From positions 310,001-374,000 of the forward strand of contig NZ_CAAJGK010000085.1 of NCBI RefSeq assembly GCF_900996245.1: DNA of 64,000 bases, in the 5' to 3' direction. A program made the translations under genes and the position numbers. Shown in pieces: positions 33,658-45,000 of the stretch. How positions within the stretch are numbered: position 1 is the stretch's first letter; each line of letters begins with the position of its first letter. A model generated the notes under the pieces. It saw only the letters and a program-made list of their open reading frames with translations, was not told where the DNA came from and did not search any database. The stretch comes from Paraburkholderia sp. BCC1886 (GTDB lineage Bacteria; Pseudomonadota; Gammaproteobacteria; Burkholderiales; Burkholderiaceae).

Positions 33658-33938
33658 TTTTCTGTCTTGTGCTGTCCCGGGAAAGAACGCTCGCATCACA
33701 GCGATCCTCTGCGTATCGCAAGATACGTACACGTCGGCTGATTCCGGCCCGATTACGCTACGAATACGTAAGAACACGGGTCTAGTAAAAGAACCACTGG
33801 AAATTGCGCTGGTCGGGGGTTGATGTACCGGTGCGTAGCCAGTTGGAAGTGCGCTGCTAACTTCACGCTGCCCGTCGGAGGACTTCGCCTCCGCAAGCGT
33901 TGGGCTTGCCTGGGTATCCCGACCACCCCTATCGTTCT

Positions 33939-34310
33939 AAAGGTGAGAGTTTCCGGGAGTGGCCCGTTTCGCGATCACCGGATCCCGCCCAGCATGCTTT
34001 TGCGACCTGCCCCCAAACGCTTGAGGTGAGCTTTTTCGGGAGCGCCGGTCATGCTCCTGGTCGCGCAAGCCGCATTGCTTCGGGCGAAAGGTGAGGTTTT
34101 TCGGGGGCTCGCGAGCGTGAGTCGAGGCAGTGAAGCGGACTCACCGCTGATCGCTACGCCCAAATCTGCCTGTGCCGCCGCAAAGTCACGCCCACAAGGG
34201 CATCCGGCTCAAACGCCGCCGTGACGGGAGTTCGGCGCGAAACACCTTTGGACCATCCTTCCTGCTTATCCAGTCGCATCAAGACGTCCAAAGGTGAGGC
34301 TTTTCGGGAA
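33939..34310 (-). repeat. Cluster of four dispersed iteron-like sites in a gene-free gap
   Basis: Sites at 33939-33959 (AAAGGTGAGAGTTTCCGGGA), 34023-34042 (GAGGTGAGCTTTTTCGGGAG), 34087-34107 (AAAGGTGAGGTTTTTCGGGG) and 34290-34310 (AAAGGTGAGGCTTTTCGGGA). The second to fourth are as close to consensus as the best origin copies. The 670 bp gap 33658-34327 shows no credible gene; apart from the sites it holds only a small GGAGG/CCTCC hairpin at 33877-33892. Confidence 0.82.
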
Positions 34311-34327
34311 CCGGGCGCGCGATTTTT

Positions 34328-35098
34328 TCAGGCCGGTTTCGTCACTTCACGAATGTCGGCGACCGGCGTCTGGCCAAAAGCGTCGCTGAGCGCGTAGTCG
34401 AGCAACTGGGTTGCGCATTGCTCCGGCGTTGCGAGTTGACCATTGCGTTTGAGGTCTTCGAACTTGTCGCGCAACGGGAATTGCTCGACGCCGCTGCCGC
34501 GAATCTGTTCCTGCATGTTCGTATCGATCACCCCCGGCGCGAGGCTGCAGATGCGCAGCGCGCGATTCGCGTCGAGTGCCACCGCGCGCGCGTGATGGTC
34601 CAGCGCCGCCTTGGTTGCGCAGTACACGCTCCAGCCCGGATACGCGTTGCGCGCCGCGCCGCTCGAGATATGCACGATGCGCCGGTCGTTCACATCGGTG
34701 CTGGCTGCGGCGAGGGCGCTTGCCAGCATCAGCGGCGTGGCGACGTTCAGACTGACGGCGAGGGCGATATCCACGGCCGCCTGTCCTTCGATCGGACCGA
34801 TCGGCTGCACCACGCCCGCGTTATTGAACAGCACGACGGTGTGTGCGCCGCTCGTGAAAGCGCGCAACGCGTCGGTCGCGATCCATTGCGCGACGCGCGC
34901 GGAGTCGGCCAGTTCCAGTTCGACTTCTTCGAGCAGATCGGGGAAGCGGGTCTTGAGCGTCGCATGGCGCGCACGCGACACGCCGAGCACCGCGATGCCG
35001 CGCGCGAGCAGTTGTTCGGCGAGCGCCGCGCCCACGCCACGCGTATGGCCGGTGACGATGGCACGGGTCGGAGCGCGGGACGGAGTAGGGGAGGTCAT
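34328..35098 (-). CDS. SDR-family oxidoreductase
   Basis: 256 residues from the ATG at 35098. The coenzyme loop is TGHTRGVGAAL, NNAG follows (VLFNNAGVV), and the catalytic Ser (HISSGAA), Tyr and Lys (YCATKAA) are present. SRARHATLKTRF after the second strand, with Arg, suggests NADP preference. It resembles the sepiapterin-reductase/YueD-like group of SDRs. It follows the AraC-type gene in the same direction (72 bp). The substrate is unknown. Confidence 0.88.
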   Translation of the reverse strand: MTSPTPSRAPTRAIVTGHTRGVGAALAEQLLARGIAVLGVSRARHATLKTRFPDLLEEVELELADSARVAQWIATDALRAFTSGAHTVVLFNNAGVVQPIGPIEGQAAVDIALAVSLNVATPLMLASALAAASTDVNDRRIVHISSGAARNAYPGWSVYCATKAALDHHARAVALDANRALRICSLAPGVIDTNMQEQIRGSGVEQFPLRDKFEDLKRNGQLATPEQCATQLLDYALSDAFGQTPVADIREVTKPA

Positions 35099-35169
35099 GT
35101 CGTTCCTTGAAATCGGGCTGGGAGAGGCGAGCATTTTCTCACGACGCCGGCGTGTCCCCGACACCAGAC

Positions 35170-36144
35170 TCACGCCGAATGAAACCGCTCGCGATACTGC
35201 ATCGGCGTGACGCCAATGCGTTTCGTGAAGACGATGCGCATACGGTCGGCCGTGCCGAAGCCGCAGTCGTAAGCGATGGCCTTGAGCGCTGCGGCGCTGC
35301 TTTCGAGCAACTGACGCGCGGCATCCACGCGCGCGCGCTCGACGAATTCGTGCGGCGTCACGCCGGTCTCCTGCACGAACACGCGCGCGAAGTTGCGCGC
35401 GCTCATGCCCGCGACATCGGCCAGTTGCTTCACCGTGAAGCTCTCGCGAATGTGTTGCATGACGTGCGCCTGCACTTTGGCGACGGGCGACGTGTCGTCG
35501 GCGGGCGCCGTGAGATACGGGCTGAATTGCGACTGTCCGCCCTGCCGCTGTGCAAACACGACGAGCCGTTTCGCGACCGCGAGCGCCGTATGCGGACCGT
35601 GGTCCTCGGCGACCAGCGCGAGCGACAGATCGATGCCGGCCGTGACGCCCGCCGACGTGACGAGCGGCCCGTCCCGCAGATAAATGCGGTCGAGATCGAC
35701 CCGCGCGTTGGGAAATTGCGTGGCGAGTTGCGTCGCGTGCTGCCAGTGCGTGGTTACGTGCCGGGCTTCGAGCAGGCCCGCATGCCCGAGCACGAAGGCG
35801 CCCGTGCAGATCGACCCGTAACGGCAGCCCTGTGCATCCGCATGACCCGCCACCCGGCCGAGCCATGTCAGCAGACTTGGCTCGGGCGCCGCGCCTTCGG
35901 GTAGCGACGGGCCGCCCGCGACCAGCGCGAGATCGAAGGGTGTCTGCGTGTCGTCGAAGGTGGCGTCGGCCGTGAGCGTCATGCCGTTCGCTGCGCGCAG
36001 CGGCCCCGGCTCTGCGCTGAGCAACGCGATCTCGTAACGATCGGTGGAGTCGATGAAGCGGTTGGCTTCGGCGAAGACGTCGAGCGGACCGGCGACGTCT
36101 AGCGCCTGCACACCGGGAAAGATCGCGATCGCGACGGTTGGCAT
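35170..36144 (-). CDS. GlxA-type transcriptional regulator (DJ-1/PfpI plus AraC domains)
   Basis: 324 residues from the ATG at 36144. The N-terminal ~170 residues are a DJ-1/PfpI-like amidotransferase fold (VAIAIFPGVQALDVAGPLDVFAEANRF, with SICTGAFVLGHAGLL around the nucleophile elbow Cys). The C-terminal ~100 residues carry two AraC helix-turn-helix units (VKQLADVAGMSARNFARVFV and LKAIAYDCGFGTADRMRIVF). It is divergent from the HD-domain gene (231 bp) and probably activates it or the neighbouring SDR. The ligand is unknown. Confidence 0.92.
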   Translation of the reverse strand: MPTVAIAIFPGVQALDVAGPLDVFAEANRFIDSTDRYEIALLSAEPGPLRAANGMTLTADATFDDTQTPFDLALVAGGPSLPEGAAPEPSLLTWLGRVAGHADAQGCRYGSICTGAFVLGHAGLLEARHVTTHWQHATQLATQFPNARVDLDRIYLRDGPLVTSAGVTAGIDLSLALVAEDHGPHTALAVAKRLVVFAQRQGGQSQFSPYLTAPADDTSPVAKVQAHVMQHIRESFTVKQLADVAGMSARNFARVFVQETGVTPHEFVERARVDAARQLLESSAAALKAIAYDCGFGTADRMRIVFTKRIGVTPMQYRERFHSA

Positions 36145-36375
36145 CGAAGCTTCCTTGGATGAAAACGGGTGTTCACAGCCTGCGGCAGACAACGCCGTAC
36201 GCCTGGCAGGGTTCGACGGTGCCCGGCGATTGTCCCGACCCGCCCGTTGGCCAATACTGGCTTCATTGGACGCGCGGCCTGCCAGGCGGGCGCCGCGAGC
36301 CAGCATACCAAACGCGCTTTCGCTGCACCAAGCCCTGCGCGTTCCGTTCATCCGAACCCTTCAAGGAGTATTTCC

Positions 36376-37029
36376 ATGACCACGATCGCAGGCATTCAGA
36401 TTCCCGACAGCATGATGGCGCGCGAAGCCACGCAACTCGTACGCGACACCGAAACCGACCTGCTGTATCACCACTCGCGCCGCGTGTTTCTGTTCGGCTC
36501 GCTGGCCGGCGCACGCAAGCAGTTGAAGTACGACCCCGAGTTGCTTTACATCGGCGCCATGTTTCACGACATGGGACTGGTGGCGCCGTATAGCAGCGAG
36601 CACGATCGCTTCGAAGTGGATGGCGCGAATGCGGCGCGCGATTTCCTGCACGGTCATGGCATCGGCGAAGACGATATCGATCAGGTATGGAACTCCATCG
36701 CGCTGCATACGACGCCCGGCATTCCGCAGCATATGAAGCCGGTGGTCGCGCTGGTGACGGCGGGCGTCGAGATGGATGTGCTGGGGCTCGCGTACGACGA
36801 GTTCAGCGAACAGCATCGGCATGAGGTGGTGCATGCGCATCCGCGTGGCGCGCATTTCAAGGAAGGCATTATCGACGCCTTCGCGCAGGGCACGATTCAC
36901 AAGCCGGAGACGACCTTCGGCAACGTCAAGGCCGACGTGCTGGCGTTGAAAGACCCGCATTATCATCGCGGCAACTTCTGCACGATGATTCTCGGGTCGG
37001 CGTGGAAAGACTGCGAGTGCTGTTCCTAA
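36376..37029 (+). CDS. HD-domain phosphohydrolase-like protein (cyanamide-hydratase-like)
   Basis: 217 residues from the ATG at 36376, with CAAGGAG ten bases upstream. HHSRRVFLFG supplies the first metal His and YIGAMFHDMGLV the HD pair; later HTTPGIPQH supplies another ligand. The spacing matches the HD proteins annotated as cyanamide hydratase or HD family hydrolase. It could hydrate or hydrolyse a small nitrile/cyanamide, or act on a nucleotide; sequence alone cannot choose. The last four bases overlap the convergent antiporter gene. Confidence 0.85.
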   Translation: MTTIAGIQIPDSMMAREATQLVRDTETDLLYHHSRRVFLFGSLAGARKQLKYDPELLYIGAMFHDMGLVAPYSSEHDRFEVDGANAARDFLHGHGIGEDDIDQVWNSIALHTTPGIPQHMKPVVALVTAGVEMDVLGLAYDEFSEQHRHEVVHAHPRGAHFKEGIIDAFAQGTIHKPETTFGNVKADVLALKDPHYHRGNFCTMILGSAWKDCECCS

Positions 37030-38648
37030 CCCTTGCCGTGCAGCGCGGCGATCTCCTGCAAATCCAGGTCGTGTTCCAGCAGGGTGAGGAGTTCGTCGTG
37101 AATCAGGCCGGTGCGGTGCAGCCGCAGTAATTCGACGCGGCCCGCCGAGACCGCCGCGAGGATCACGCCGTAATGGGCGGCGCGCGCGTCGGCGGGGAAG
37201 TTGGCTTCGTGCTGAAAGCTCTCGGTGATGCGCGCGCGATAGCTGTACTGCTCCAGCAAACGCGGATGGATCACGTCGCCGTCGGGCCCGTGCACCAGCG
37301 GTTGAATCGCCGCGAGTTGCGCCGCTTCGAGACGCGCCCAGGCTTGCGGCTCGCTCAGGTGGCGGGCGTTCCTGTCAGCCCCATGGTCGGGATCGAGCCA
37401 GCGGATCAGGAGGCCGATCGTCGTCCCCTGCCCCAGCACGGTCACGAGAATCACCGCGAAGGACGCGACCAGAATCAGATCCCGGCCCGGCATTGTTTCC
37501 GGCAACGCGAGCGCGATAGCCAGCGTGACCACGCCGCGCATGCCGGCCCAACTCGTGACGGTGGCCGAGCGCCAGTCGAATGCGGCGCTTTTGGGTCGGC
37601 CGTCGCGCTGTCCGCCGCGCTGGCCGCCGCGCTGCCTTGCGAGACCCACCAGACGCTTGCATCCTTCCACAGCGAAGACCCAGACGAAGCGCGACAGCAC
37701 GACGACGCCAACGACTGCGCCGACGGCGGGCGCAAGCGTGCTCAACGTATCGCCGAGACCGCCTAGCCGCACGATCACGCCGCGCAGCGACAGTCCGATC
37801 AGGATGAACACCAGCGCTTCCATCAGAAAGATGATGACCTGCCAGAAGGCGGTGCCGCGCATGCGCACCGACGCCGTAAAGACTTCGTGCTGATGCCAGC
37901 CGAGCATCATTCCGCAACTGACGGTGGCGATGACGCCGGACACGTCGAGCATATCGCCGACGATGTAGCTGATCCACGCGGAGAGCGTGGAAGCGGTGAT
38001 GATGAGGTATGCGTCGTCGAGATAGCGCAGCAACTTCACGACCACGAAGCCGAGCGCGACGCCCACGGCGACACCGCCGAACGCCAGCACCGCGAAACGG
38101 CCGAGCGCATGTTCCGCGCTGAAGGAGCCCGTCAGCGCCGCGGCCACCGCGAAGCGCACCAGCACGATGCCGGCCGCGTCGTTGAGCAGGCTTTCGCCTT
38201 CCAGCAGCACCATCAGACGGCGTGGCAACGCGACCCGTTCGAGCACGGCTTTGGCCGCGACCGCGTCGGGCGGCGAGACGATCGCGCCGAGCGCGAAACA
38301 CGCACCCCAAGGCAACGCGGGCACCACCCAATGCACGACCAGACCGACCGTGAGGGTGGTGAACGCGACAGCGCCGATCGCCAGCAGCAGGATGCCGCCC
38401 AGGTGACGTTTGAACTCGTCCCACACCGACGTGTAGGCGCCATCCATGAGCAGCGGCGGCAGGAACACGACCAGCACCAGTTCCGGGTCGAGGTTGAAGC
38501 GCGGCAAGCCCGGCATGAAGGCCATGGCTGCGCCACCGACCAGTAGCGCCGCCGCGGGCGGCAGGCGCAGCCGCCTGGCGAGAAGCTCGAGTCCGATGAT
38601 GGCGACGAGCGACAGCAGGACGAGTTTGAAACCCATGACGGAGGACAT
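37026..38648 (-). CDS. Na+/H+ antiporter, CPA1 family
   Basis: 540 residues. About 12 membrane helices fill residues 1-415, with GAIVSPPDAVAAKAVLERV and LLEGESLLNDAAGIVLVRFA carrying the acidic transport residues of NhaP/NhaK-type antiporters. The cytoplasmic C-terminal ~125 residues are charged and helical, as in regulated CPA1 proteins. A cytoplasmic loop has the small repeat QRGGQRGGQRDG, encoded by a 12 bp DNA repeat near 37600. It should exchange Na+ (or K+) for H+ to control pH and salt. Confidence 0.92.
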   Translation of the reverse strand: MSSVMGFKLVLLSLVAIIGLELLARRLRLPPAAALLVGGAAMAFMPGLPRFNLDPELVLVVFLPPLLMDGAYTSVWDEFKRHLGGILLLAIGAVAFTTLTVGLVVHWVVPALPWGACFALGAIVSPPDAVAAKAVLERVALPRRLMVLLEGESLLNDAAGIVLVRFAVAAALTGSFSAEHALGRFAVLAFGGVAVGVALGFVVVKLLRYLDDAYLIITASTLSAWISYIVGDMLDVSGVIATVSCGMMLGWHQHEVFTASVRMRGTAFWQVIIFLMEALVFILIGLSLRGVIVRLGGLGDTLSTLAPAVGAVVGVVVLSRFVWVFAVEGCKRLVGLARQRGGQRGGQRDGRPKSAAFDWRSATVTSWAGMRGVVTLAIALALPETMPGRDLILVASFAVILVTVLGQGTTIGLLIRWLDPDHGADRNARHLSEPQAWARLEAAQLAAIQPLVHGPDGDVIHPRLLEQYSYRARITESFQHEANFPADARAAHYGVILAAVSAGRVELLRLHRTGLIHDELLTLLEHDLDLQEIAALHGKG

Positions 38649-38771
38649 GAGGAGGCGCTTGGGGAATGGGTAGGAGGCTTAGGTTTTATCACAGCGGCGG
38701 GAGCGTGCCACTTGCCGAGCCGTCGGGCGATTCGTTTGCGGGATCAGTGACTTGGGTAGGCTGTGCTCAGG

Positions 38772-38925
38772 TTGTCCACAGGCTTGCAAACATTAACTGT
38801 GGATAAAGCTATGGTGGGTTGGTGTGCATCCACTGGTGTCTTGGGGGAGAAGTTGATTACGTTCAGGCACTTAGGCTAGTAGCCCCGGAGTTATTCACAA
38901 AGCTGTCAACAAAAATTGGGGATAA
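38772..38925. promoter_or_regulatory. Cluster of DnaA-box-like sequences upstream of the exoprotein gene
   Basis: Four 9-mers in 154 bp: TTGTCCACA (38772-38780), TGTGGATAA (38798-38806, a perfect TTATCCACA on the minus strand), TTATTCACA (38891-38899) and TGGGGATAA (38917-38925, one mismatch, minus strand). They lie in the 434 bp gap 38649-39082 between two divergent genes. That gap contains no gene and must hold the exoprotein promoter. Whether DnaA binds is untested. Confidence 0.5.
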
Positions 38926-39082
38926 GTAGGCGGGTTTCCTGTGTCGTGCTCGATATCGCGGGGAGGGTCGATAGGAGTAATCCGATTTGATTCGATATGT
39001 TGTTTTGGCGGGATGCGTCGAGCTGCGTGCGTGGGTCTGCCGATAAATTGCACGTCGGTAAAAAAACATAAAGACGCGGCAG

Positions 39083-42000
39083 ATGAACAGAAATAGACAC
39101 CGGCTGGTGTTCAGCCGATCGAGAGACATGCTGGTTGCAGTGGCGGAGACCGCTTGGGGTGGAAAAGCACAGCAGGTGATGGCTTGCCTGCCAGAGGTCG
39201 CGTTGATGCTCGTCGGTGTATGGCCCGCGTGGTCGGCGGCGCAGATCGTTCCGGGCGGTGAGCAAGCGCCTTCGGTGGTGCAGACGCGTAATGGGTTGCC
39301 GCAGGTGGATATCAACCGGCCTTCGGGGGCTGGCGTGTCGATCAACACGTATGGCCAGTTCGATGTGCAGTCGCGTGGCGCTATCCTGAACAACTCGCCA
39401 GGGCTCGTGCAGACGCAGCAGGCGGGGATGATCAACGGGAATCCGAATCTGGGTGCTGGTCAGGCTGCTCGGGTGATCGTCAATCAGGTCAACAGCAGCG
39501 CGGCGAGCCAGATCAATGGTCATGTCGAGGTCGCGGGGCAGCGCGCCGAGGTGGTGATCGCGAATGGGTCCGGCATCAGCGTGAACGGCGGTGGCTTTAT
39601 CAACACGTCTCGCGCGATTTTGACGACGGGGACGCCGAACTATGCGGCAGATGGCTCGCTTGCCGGTTTCGATGTAAGAGGCGGCAGCATCGATGTCCAA
39701 GGTGCAGGCCTCGATGCGAGTGCGTCCGATCAGATCGATCTGCTGTCGCGTGTCATGCACGCGAACGCCGCGATTCATGCGAAGAACCTGAACGTCATTG
39801 CGGGGGCTAACCGGATCGGCCATGAGGCGCTCGATACGACTGCCATCGCCGGTGAGGGTTTGACTCCGTATATCTCCATCGACGTCAGCCAGATCGGCGG
39901 GATGTACGCGAACAGTATCGTGCTGGTGGGCACGGAAGCGGGCGTAGGTGTTTCTAGCAAAGGCGTGCTGGCGGCGCAGGCGGGTGACTTCACGGTGACC
40001 GCGGAGGGCAAGCTCATCCTGACGGGACAGACCAATGCGAGCGGCGACATCACGCTCTCTGCGTCAGGCGGCATCGACAACAGTGGCACGACTTACGCGC
40101 AACGGAATGTCATTGCGAACACGTCTGGCACGCTGACGAACGGCGGCGTGCTCGCGGCGCAGCAGGACACGACTGTGAATGCGGGCAGCGTCGCGTCGAC
40201 CGGCACGCTCGGCGCAGGCGTGAACGGGGATGGCAGCCTCGCGCGGTCCGGCGACCTGTCGGTGACGGCGGGTGGCGTGCTGGCCGCGACCGGTCGCAAT
40301 GCGGCGGGTGGGAATGCCGTGCTGACCGGCGTGTCGGTCGATCTCGCCCGAAGTCGCACCTCGGCTAACGATGCGCTGGCACTGTCGGCCACCGGCGCCG
40401 GCCTGAACCTGTCGGGCGCAACCGTGACGGCGGGAGCCGCGCTCGACGCGCGCGCCTCCGGAACGCTCACGAACGACGGCGGTGTAGTGTCCTCGGGCGG
40501 TGCTCAGACCGTGACGGTGGGCGCACTGTCCAATCGTGATGGGCAGATTGTGTCGGGCGGTGCGCTCGACGTCGCCGCAACTGGGGACTTGCAGAACCAA
40601 AGCGGCACACTGCGGTCCTCAGGCGCGCTCTCCGTCAATGTGGGTTCGCTCGACAACACGGGCGGCACGATTGCGACCAATGGCGCGCTCGATGTCCGTT
40701 CCGGTGCCGTATCGAACCGTGGCGGCACACTCGCGGCGGGCGGCGCGGCCACGGTGCAGTCCGCTGGCACGCTCGACAACCGGGCAGGTCTGATCCAGGG
40801 CGGTGGCGCTGTCTCCGTGTCTGCGCAAGGCGCTATCGACAACATGGGTGGCCAGATCGAGGCGGATGGTGCAGACACCACTTTGCAGGTGACAGGCGCA
40901 TCGCTCGACAACACGAACGGGCGTATCGCGAACTCCGGCTCCGGCGCAACGACGGTTAGCGCGGCTACTCTCGTGAACAGCAATGCGGGCGATGTGGCTG
41001 GCGCGGGCACTATCGGCGGCAACGGCGACCTGACGGTGAACGCGGACACGCTGTCGAACACGAACGGCGGGCAGATCGTGTCGGGCCGTGACCTGACGCT
41101 GGATATCGCCCAGCTCGCGGACAACACCAACGCGACCCTGTCGGGTTCGAACAACGTCACGCTGAACGGCGCTCACGCAGGCGTCGTCAATGCGGGCGGG
41201 TCGATTCACGGGAACGGTGCGATTGCCCTGAACGTCGGCTCGCTCGATAACACGTCGGGACGCATCGGCAACGATACCGGAAGCGGTGGCTCGGTATCCG
41301 TCAATGCGGACACGCTGGCGAACCAGAATGGCGCGATTGGCAGCGACCAGAATCTGTCGGTCGTGACGAACCTGCTCACGGGAGATGGCAGGATCATCGC
41401 CGGACAAGACGGTGTGGTCACGGTCAACGGTGACTACACGCTCACTGGCCGCAACCAGATTCAGGCTAACCACGACCTGACGTTCACGACAGCAGGCACC
41501 TTCACGAATCTGGGCACGCTCGGTGCGGTGAACGCGCTGACGGTCGACGCGGCAAGCGTCGACAACCTTGCCGGCGCAAACCTGAATTCGTCGACCACGA
41601 CGGTCAATGCTGCGAACGCGATCAACAATGAAGGCCGCATCGAAGGCGATATCGTTGCGACGACCAGCGGGTCGCTGGTTAACACGGCAGCGATCACCGG
41701 CAACATGGTTACGCTGAACGCCGGTTCGATCGGCAATAGGGGCGCTGCCGCCGTGATGGCCGCGGCTTCGCAACTGAATCTGTACTCGCGTGGCGATATC
41801 TCCAACACGGGTGGCGCAAACCTTTTCAGCCTGGGGGACATCCATATTGCTGCGGATGGTGCGCGCGATGTGAACGGCCTGCTCGCAAATCGCAGCAACT
41901 CCGTTATCAACGACCAGTCGACCATCGAGGCGCAGGGCAATGTCGAGGTCGCCACGCACAGGCTGACCAACACGCGGCCAGCGCCGACGGTGGAGACGGT

Positions 42001-45000
42001 GACAACCCGTGTCGAAACCGAACATCGAACCAAGCGCTCAAAGTACCTGACCTGTACGACGACGGGCGCCGACAAGGGTTACTGTACGCAGGCCATGTGG
42101 GACAGCGGCTATCTTGCGCCGCTCGACACGACCTTCTCCGGCGCAGATGTCGTGTCGCAGAGGTTCGGTCCGGATGCGACCGACAAGCTGCTGGTCGTGA
42201 ACATCGACGGTCAGCCTACGACCATTTACTACGACTCGCTGACGACCAACACGGACGGTTCGATCACCGTCAGCTACTGGGACGGCTACGATCCGACCGT
42301 CAATTACGATCCCGGCACCGAATACGCATCGCGTAACGACGCGCACAAGGGATACCAGCGCGTCGAGATTGCACGCGATACGACGACCACCACGCAGCAG
42401 GATCGGGTAACTGGCCCGCAGGCGCAGCAGGCGCAGATCATGGCGGGCGGAAATATCGTGTTTGCAAACGTCGGCACGCTGGACAACGAATACAGCGCAA
42501 TCGGCGCGGGCGGCTCGATCCAGATTGGTAGCGCAGACGCGCAAGGCGATGTCACGAGTGGCAAGTATGGCGGCACGCTGGTGAACAACATCGGCCAGAC
42601 GCTCTACCAGTACCAGAAGCAGGACATCGTTTCGACTTACGCGTGGAACGAGAACGTCGCTCGAGACGTGGGGACGGTAGTCGAGCCGTCGATGGTCCTT
42701 TCACCGGTCGCCATCGGCGGCACGGGCGGCACGATCGTCGCGAACAACTCGATGCAGATCAGCGCGACCGATATCGCCAATACGAACGTGGCCGCGGCAA
42801 ACTCGGCGACCGGTGCGACGGGCGGCACGCTGGGCGCGAATGGGAGCGTAGGCGGCATCACTGGCACAGGTGCGCAGACCGTCGACCTCGCTACGGGCGA
42901 GATACAGAATGTCGATGCGCTGCAGTCCATCGCCGGACCGGGCGGCGCGCTCAGTATCACGCTGCCGTCGAGTGGCCTGTACACCTTCAATACCGCGCCT
43001 GGCGCGTCGTATCTGGTTGTCACAGATCCCCGGCTCACCCGCTACACGAGTTTTATTTCGAGCGACTACATGCTGGCTGCGCTCGGTGTCGATCCTTTGA
43101 AGACCATCAAGCGGCTGGGCGATGGTGTGTATGAAGAACGGATGGTGCGCGACCAGATCACGCAACTCACGGGACGTGTCTATCTGCAGGGCTATACGAG
43201 CAACGAGGACGAGTATCGCGCGCTGATGAGTAACGGTGTGAACGTCGCGAAGGCATTCAATCTCGAACCGGGGCTGGCGCTGACCGCCGCGCAGATGGAT
43301 GCACTTACCAGCGACATCGTCTGGCTGGTGAGTCAGACGGTGACGCTGCCGGATGGCAGCACGCAGGAGGTGCTGGCTCCAGTCGTTTATCTGGCGCAGA
43401 TACACGCGAACGATTTGCGGCCGACCGGGGCGCTGATCGCCGCCGATGATGTGCAGATTCACGCTTCGGGCAGCGCAACGAACTCGGGCGTTATCAAGGG
43501 CGGGACGCAGACTGTTATTGCCGCGACCGATATTTTGAACCGGGGCGGCGCAATTGGCAGCAGTGCGGACAGTGGCACCACTTTGGTTTCTGCTACGAAC
43601 GATGTCGTTAACGCGTCGGGACGTATCAGCGGTAACCGCGTGGCCGTGCTCGCCGGGCATGACGTTTTGAACACTACGTTGGTGGATACAGTAGGCGTTG
43701 GTTCGGTGGCGGGCAACAGCATGGTTGGCCAGAGCCTGCTCGGCGCACAGGGCACGATTGCGTCCACGGGGGACCTGGTAGTCGTGGCGGGTAATGACCT
43801 CGCGGTTCATGGCGCGAGTATCGCTGCCCGCGGTAATGCGCAGATTGCAGCGGGGCACGACATGACGGTGGATACCGTGCAGTCGGCTACGTTGCAGTCG
43901 GTGGCGAACAACGACCAGCACCATTGGGAAACCAGTACCACGCTCAACCAGACCAGCGGCATCAGCGCTGGCGGCGACCTCGCGATGCAAAGCGGCAACG
44001 ATACGACGCTCAAGGGCGCAACGGTCGTCGCGGGTAGCGACATGGCCGTGGTCGCGGGCGGTAATCTGACAGCAACGACCGCCACCAACACCGCGACCTA
44101 CAACAATGTCGCGATGGACGACAAAGCCCGCAAGCAGGCCGATCGCAGTTACGACGAACAGGCAGTCGGGACGAATATCAGCGCGGGCGGCAATGCCACG
44201 CTTGCGGCCCTGAGCGACGATCCCGTGAAAGGCCATGTCACGCTCACGGGTTCGTCGCTGGCGGCGGGTAGGGGTGCAGCAGCCATCGCGGCCTCGGGTG
44301 ACGTGGTGATTAGCGAAGGCCGGGAGGAACATGATTCGTACTCGGCTACTCAGTCGCAGCGCGGCAGCTTCGTGCATGGATCGACCATCGACACGATGCA
44401 GAGCACGCAAGCGAACATTGGAGTGGGAAGCACCGTGTCTGGCGATACGGTTACGGTCAGCGCGGGTCGCGACCTGAGCGTGAAGGGTTCGACCGTCGCG
44501 GGTACGAACGACGTGAAACTGGCGGCCGGCGGGAACGTCGCGATCACGACGTCGCAGGATACGCAGAGTACAGCGAGCTATTACCAGAAACACGAGTCCG
44601 GCTTTGGCACGGGCGGAGGGATCGGCATATCGGTAGGCAGCAGGACGCAGACCGATACGGCGCACGACGCCACGGTAATGAACGCGGGCAGCACGGTTGG
44701 TTCGCTCGACGGCAGTCTGAACATCACCGCCGGCAAGGACCTGCATGTCACGGGTAGCGATCTGGTTGCCGCGCAGAATGTCACCGGCACCGGCGCCAAC
44801 GTCACGATTGACTCTGCCGTCGATACGATGCATCACGACGATTCGCACGAGGTCAAACAGAGTGGGTTTACGCTCGCGATCAAGGCACCGGTGATCGATG
44901 CGGTGTCCAACACGGTCGATCAGGCGCATGCTGCGAGCCACCGCCGAGACGATCGCGCGGCAGCGCTGCACGGCATGGCGGCGGCGAGCAGTGCGATTGA

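Noticed and set aside
37081..37100. Iteron-like AGGGTGAGGAGTTCGTCG
   Set aside because: It lies inside the antiporter coding sequence and the right half does not match; likely chance. A similar partial match at 60541 (GAGGTGAGATAAATTACG) was dropped for the same reason.
38772..38925. A second replication origin of the oriC type
   Set aside because: Boxes are present, but there is no dnaA, dnaN or AT-rich 13-mer-like region beside them, and a Rep-iteron origin already exists at 4767-6629.
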